Origin: CAZUVM01 sp964623885
GTDB taxonomy: Bacteria; Verrucomicrobiota; Verrucomicrobiia; Limisphaerales; UBA8199
NCBI GenBank assembly: GCA_964623885.1
Contig: CAZUVM010000167.1
Coordinates: 1 to 10,314, forward strand
Length of the DNA stretch: 10,314 bases
Reading direction: 5' to 3'
Shown: positions 8,345-10,314 of the stretch, piece after piece
How positions within the stretch are numbered: the first letter of the stretch is position 1
Layout: each line of letters starts with the position of its first letter
Made by a program: the position numbers and the translations under genes
Notes under the pieces: generated by a model
Told to the model about the DNA's origin: nothing
Seen by the model: the letters and a program-made list of their open reading frames with translations, nothing else
Database searches by the model: none

Positions 8345-8737
8345 ATGAAATCTAAACTCGAAACGATTGAACCATTCGACAAGGATAAGAACTGCTGGAA
8401 CGTCATTATTGAGACGCCCAAAGGGAGCAATGTGAAGTACGCATTCGATGAGGACACGGCGTTACTAACCGTAAAAAAAGCGCTTCCTGAGGGGATGGTT
8501 TTCCCATTCAACTTCGGAATGATTCCCGGAACGGAGGCTGAAGACGGCGACCCGATTGATGTGCTGGTATTCAATGAGGGACCGCTCATCTCCGGCTGTC
8601 TTTTGCACGTCAGACCGATCGGGGTGATAAAGGCGGAGCAGTCCGACGGCGACAAGACGATCAGAAATGACAGGATATTCGGGCAAGCCGTACCAAAAGA
8701 GGCACCGACCGAGATGGAGGAGATATCGCGCGGTTGA
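8345..8737 (+). pseudogene. Inorganic pyrophosphatase (family I), 3'-truncated remnant
   Basis: The frame encodes 130 residues; family I enzymes of this type are usually about 170-180. The N-terminal three quarters is well preserved: NVIIETPKGSNVKYAFDEDT, LPEGMVFPFNFGMIPGT, and the metal-binding signature EDGDPIDVLV with Asp67, Asp69 and Asp72, then NDRIFGQAVP. After PTEMEEI (ending at 8725) the expected C-terminal helix and the Lys/Tyr residues that bind phosphate are missing, and the frame stops at 8737. At the break the sequence switches to a sigma-factor tail in another frame. The intact family hydrolyses pyrophosphate in the cytoplasm; this copy is probably inactive. No clear ribosome binding site is seen before the ATG. 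The 224 bp upstream (8121-8344), shared with the divergent GH128 gene, holds no other gene I can recognise. Confidence 0.85.
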
Positions 8738-9107
8738 AAAGCTGCGACTGTTCTTTACCCGGCGCGGTATCGTAATTCCGGTTGCGGCTTTGACGGCGGC
8801 GATTTCCGCGAACTCGGTTCAATCCGCGCCGGCGACTCTGGCGAAAACGGCGGCTACGGTCGCGTTGGCCAAAGGCGCGACAGCATCCACTCCAACTTTA
8901 ACCCCCATCAAAGGAGTTTTGAAAATCATGGCATGGACAAAAGCAAAAACGGCCATCGTGGCGGGAGTCGCCGCGTTGCTCATGGCAGGAACCGCGACGG
9001 TCGTCGTCCAAAAGATATCGCATCCGACCCCTGCTTCCGACAACGGCGCAACGGTTCAGTTTCCCGTTTATGCCCATTATGGCACCGGATCATTAACGGA
9101 CGATTAA
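8727..9107 (+). pseudogene. C-terminal tail of an ECF sigma factor (remnant lacking regions 2 and 4)
   Basis: From 8727 the frame reads RAVEKLRLFFTRRGIVIPVA, then an Ala-rich helix ending ISANSVQSAPATLAKTA, a linker, and IMAWTKAKTAIVAGVAALLM with a second membrane helix. This pattern (end of region 4, then a membrane-spanning C-terminal extension) is typical of large ECF sigma factors in Verrucomicrobiota and Planctomycetota. Everything upstream of the last helix of region 4 is absent, because the pyrophosphatase fragment is joined here. The final residues (after VVVQKISHPTPAS, roughly 9045 onward) look unlike the family and may mark another join; the frame stops at 9107. An internal ATG at 8928 with AAAGGAG at 8910-8916 could still permit translation of a 59-residue single-span membrane peptide. 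Confidence 0.75.
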
Positions 9108-9478
9108 TGGCGCATTAAATTGGAATACGCTCACCCTGTAGATATGGCGAAAACCGTTCGTAGGTAAATCTCCCAGCGCTCTTAGCAATGCACTCCATTT
9201 GTGTCGCAGTGCGCTCAGGAATTGAGCGGTACTCGACGCGAGCATCCGCTGGTTCATTTCGAACCATCGGTGGCACTCTCCGGACCGCACCTCTGGCGGC
9301 GCACCTGCGTGGGCGAGCTCAATTATTGAATTTTTTGCAATGGCACGCGAACAGCTGTAAGCTTGTGCACGCGGAAAAGCTCACCCACTTCAAAGGAAAA
9401 CCCGTCCGCCTCTGCGCAAGCAACAAAGTTGTCGTGAGTTCTGTCAAAGCTCTACAGGTGGAAATAAAGGACAAGGAC
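9108..9478. other. Region without a recognisable gene
   Basis: Open frames exist on both strands (minus 9290-9093, and plus from 9188), but neither shows domain features or a good ribosome binding site. Three ATTAA motifs spaced exactly 11 bp apart (9092, 9103, 9114) sit at its left edge, and a short inverted repeat TGGTTC-N5-GAACCA lies at 9250-9266. It may be decayed coding sequence or dispersed repeat sequence. Confidence 0.4.
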
Positions 9479-9706
9479 GTAGCGCCGAAAGCACTTCTCC
9501 AGTACACGAGTCACTTTGCCCGGAGCGCGGACCGGTTCGCCAACAACAACGCCGTCCAACAAGGGTCAGTTTCATTAACCTACAAAGATTTGGATAGGCG
9601 TTCGACGCTCATTGCCAATCGTCTGGCTACCCTCGGGGTGAAGTCGGAGATCCTCGTTGCCGTCGTCGCAGAACGCTCGCCCGAAATACCTGCCGGAGAG
9701 CTTTGA
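9479..9706 (+). pseudogene. NRPS-type adenylation domain, N-terminal fragment
   Basis: The frame, open since 9188, gains adenylation-domain character from about 9479: LLQYTSHFARSADRFANNNA, then SLTYKDLDRRSTLIANRLATLG, then ILVAVVAERSPE. This matches the start of amino-acid adenylation domains, where LTYxEL is core motif A1 and the ERS-x-E segment precedes A2. The homology stops at 9685; the A2 motif expected next (a LKAGGAYVPLDP-like segment) and the remaining several hundred residues are missing, and the frame ends at 9706. It is a fragment about 65-75 residues long. The intact domain activates an amino acid as an acyl-adenylate in non-ribosomal peptide synthesis. No condensation or carrier domain is seen on either side. 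Confidence 0.7.
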
Positions 9707-9914
9707 TGCCAATGTGACAGTGGTTTCAGGCGTCATCGAACTAAAAGTGAATAATCTGCGATGGGAATTCCCAGTCCCCGCACAACGCGAAAAATGGAAA
9801 TTAATCACGACGCAAATCACCACCAATGCCGCAACCAACCTGCGCGAAGCGAAAGTGTTTAGAATGCCCGTGGGTGATTCGACCGGCCCTCTCGGGGTGT
9901 TCGACGGACAATAG
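9684..9914 (+). pseudogene. C-terminal fragment of an unrecognised protein
   Basis: From 9684, where the adenylation-domain homology ends, the frame one base over reads KYLPESFDANVTVVSGVIEL, KVNNLRWEFPVPAQREKWKL and onward to a stop at 9912-9914. It has balanced amino-acid composition and alternating beta-type patterns, unlike a shadow frame. It has no start codon of its own except a TTG at 9657 inside the adenylation fragment, so it looks like the 3' end of a gene brought here by rearrangement. I do not recognise the family. Confidence 0.45.
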
Positions 9915-9978
9915 CTATATTGGCATCGCCCCAAACGCACCCGCCAGCCTAAAAACAGCAGCGATTCAGCCGCCGATT

Positions 9979-10017
9979 AGGAGACGTATGTAGGAGACGA
10001 CGTCAGGAGTCCCAATA
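9979..10017 (+). repeat. Three 13-bp direct iterations (AGGAGACG core)
   Basis: AGGAGACG occurs at 9979 and 9992, and AGGAGT at 10005, all exactly 13 bp apart. The flanking bases are partly shared (ACGTATGT and ACGACGTC follow the cores). The function is unknown; the array sits in a stretch without genes (9915-10198) between the broken genes and the transposase end. Confidence 0.6.
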
Positions 10018-10086
10018 TTTCACTCTCAAATATGAAAATTTCTACCGGCTATTCTCTATCGCCCTCGGCACTCAGGTGATCGTTTC

Positions 10087-10161
10087 TTGGCAATTGGCTA
10101 TTCGCAATCGGATCCGCTATCTTCAATTTGCAATCTGAGATTTTCAATTCTCATTTTTCAA
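10087..10161 (+). repeat. Degenerate heptamer array (consensus near TTYKCAA)
   Basis: The sequence divides into 7-bp units: TTGGCAA, TTGGCTA, TTCGCAA, TCGGATC, a 5-bp interruption (CGCTA), then TCTTCAA, TTTGCAA, TCTGAGA, TTTTCAA, TTCTCAT and TTTTCAA. Short tandem repeats with 7-bp period and alternating TT..CAA units are known from intergenic regions of several bacterial groups such as cyanobacteria. The function here is unknown. Confidence 0.6.
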
Positions 10162-10198
10162 CCCCGTTATTGGCGGGCGCATCTTGACGGTACCACCA

Positions 10199-10314
10199 TT
10201 ACTCAACAAACCAGAGTTCCTCCCAATGTTTGTTTTCGCGCGCTTGCTTGAGGGCGGCAAGGTTTGCCAGTCCCTGGCGTGTCCAAAACTGGCCGCGCCG
10301 CTTGAAGCGATTCT
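10199..10314 (-). CDS. Probable transposase C-terminus, partial (runs off right edge)
   Basis: On the minus strand the frame is open from the window edge and ends with a TAA at 10201-10199. The 37 visible residues read NRFKRRGQFWTRQGLANLAA and LKQARENKHWEELWFVE. The RFKRRGQFW...GL..L.AL.....N.HW.ELW pattern resembles the C-terminal ends of multi-copy transposases of the ISKra4/ISLre2 type. With so little visible the family is tentative. No terminal inverted repeat can be tested, because the other end lies outside the window. Confidence 0.5.
   Translation of the reverse strand, partial: NRFKRRGQFWTRQGLANLAALKQARENKHWEELWFVE

Noticed and set aside
8242..8655. 137-codon frame on the minus strand
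   Set aside because: It is antisense to the pyrophosphatase fragment, whose active-site signature is clear on the plus strand.
9093..9290. 65-codon frame on the minus strand
   Set aside because: It has no recognisable family and no clear ribosome binding site. It could belong to a dispersed repeat, but that cannot be shown from one copy.

Overview
The window looks like part of a soil- or plant-polymer-degrading Verrucomicrobiota genome (Pedosphaera/Limisphaerales-like). This is inferred from family signatures, not from a database search. The signs are an ECF sigma factor overlapping a FecR-LamG protein, a very large secreted enzyme with autotransporter-type beta-strand repeats but no outer-membrane barrel, a C-terminal module ending in FYRLVY, and a fragment of an ECF sigma factor with a membrane-anchored C-terminal extension.

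Layout. Positions 1-3263 (minus strand) read, in transcription order, ECF sigma factor, FecR/LamG membrane protein (ATGA overlap with a strong ribosome binding site), then a secreted GH43 arabinanase-like enzyme cut by the left window edge. Divergent from these, after a 328-bp gap, is a single-domain response regulator on the plus strand (3592-4065). Its stop codon overlaps the stop codon of a convergent 1352-residue secreted protein (8120-4062, minus). That protein carries a GH128-type endo-beta-1,3-glucanase domain, a LamG domain, a long beta-strand repeat stalk and a C-terminal module.

From 8345 to the right end the character changes. The stretch is a run of broken genes on the plus strand: the N-terminal three quarters of a family I inorganic pyrophosphatase, joined out of frame to the C-terminal tail of an ECF sigma factor, then the first about 65 residues of an NRPS-type adenylation domain joined to the C-terminus of an unrecognised protein. 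Two short repeat arrays (three 13-bp units and about eleven heptamers) follow, and then a probable transposase C-terminus running off the right edge. This part reads as recombination debris, or alternatively as a chimeric assembly.

Working model: the intact part is a carbohydrate-utilisation locus. A sigma factor and its FecR-like partner, whose extracellular LamG domain could bind glycan, may control secreted arabinan and beta-1,3-glucan hydrolases. Enzyme families and motifs are visible in the sequence; the regulatory link is inference. I found no tRNA, rRNA, CRISPR array or complete insertion sequence.
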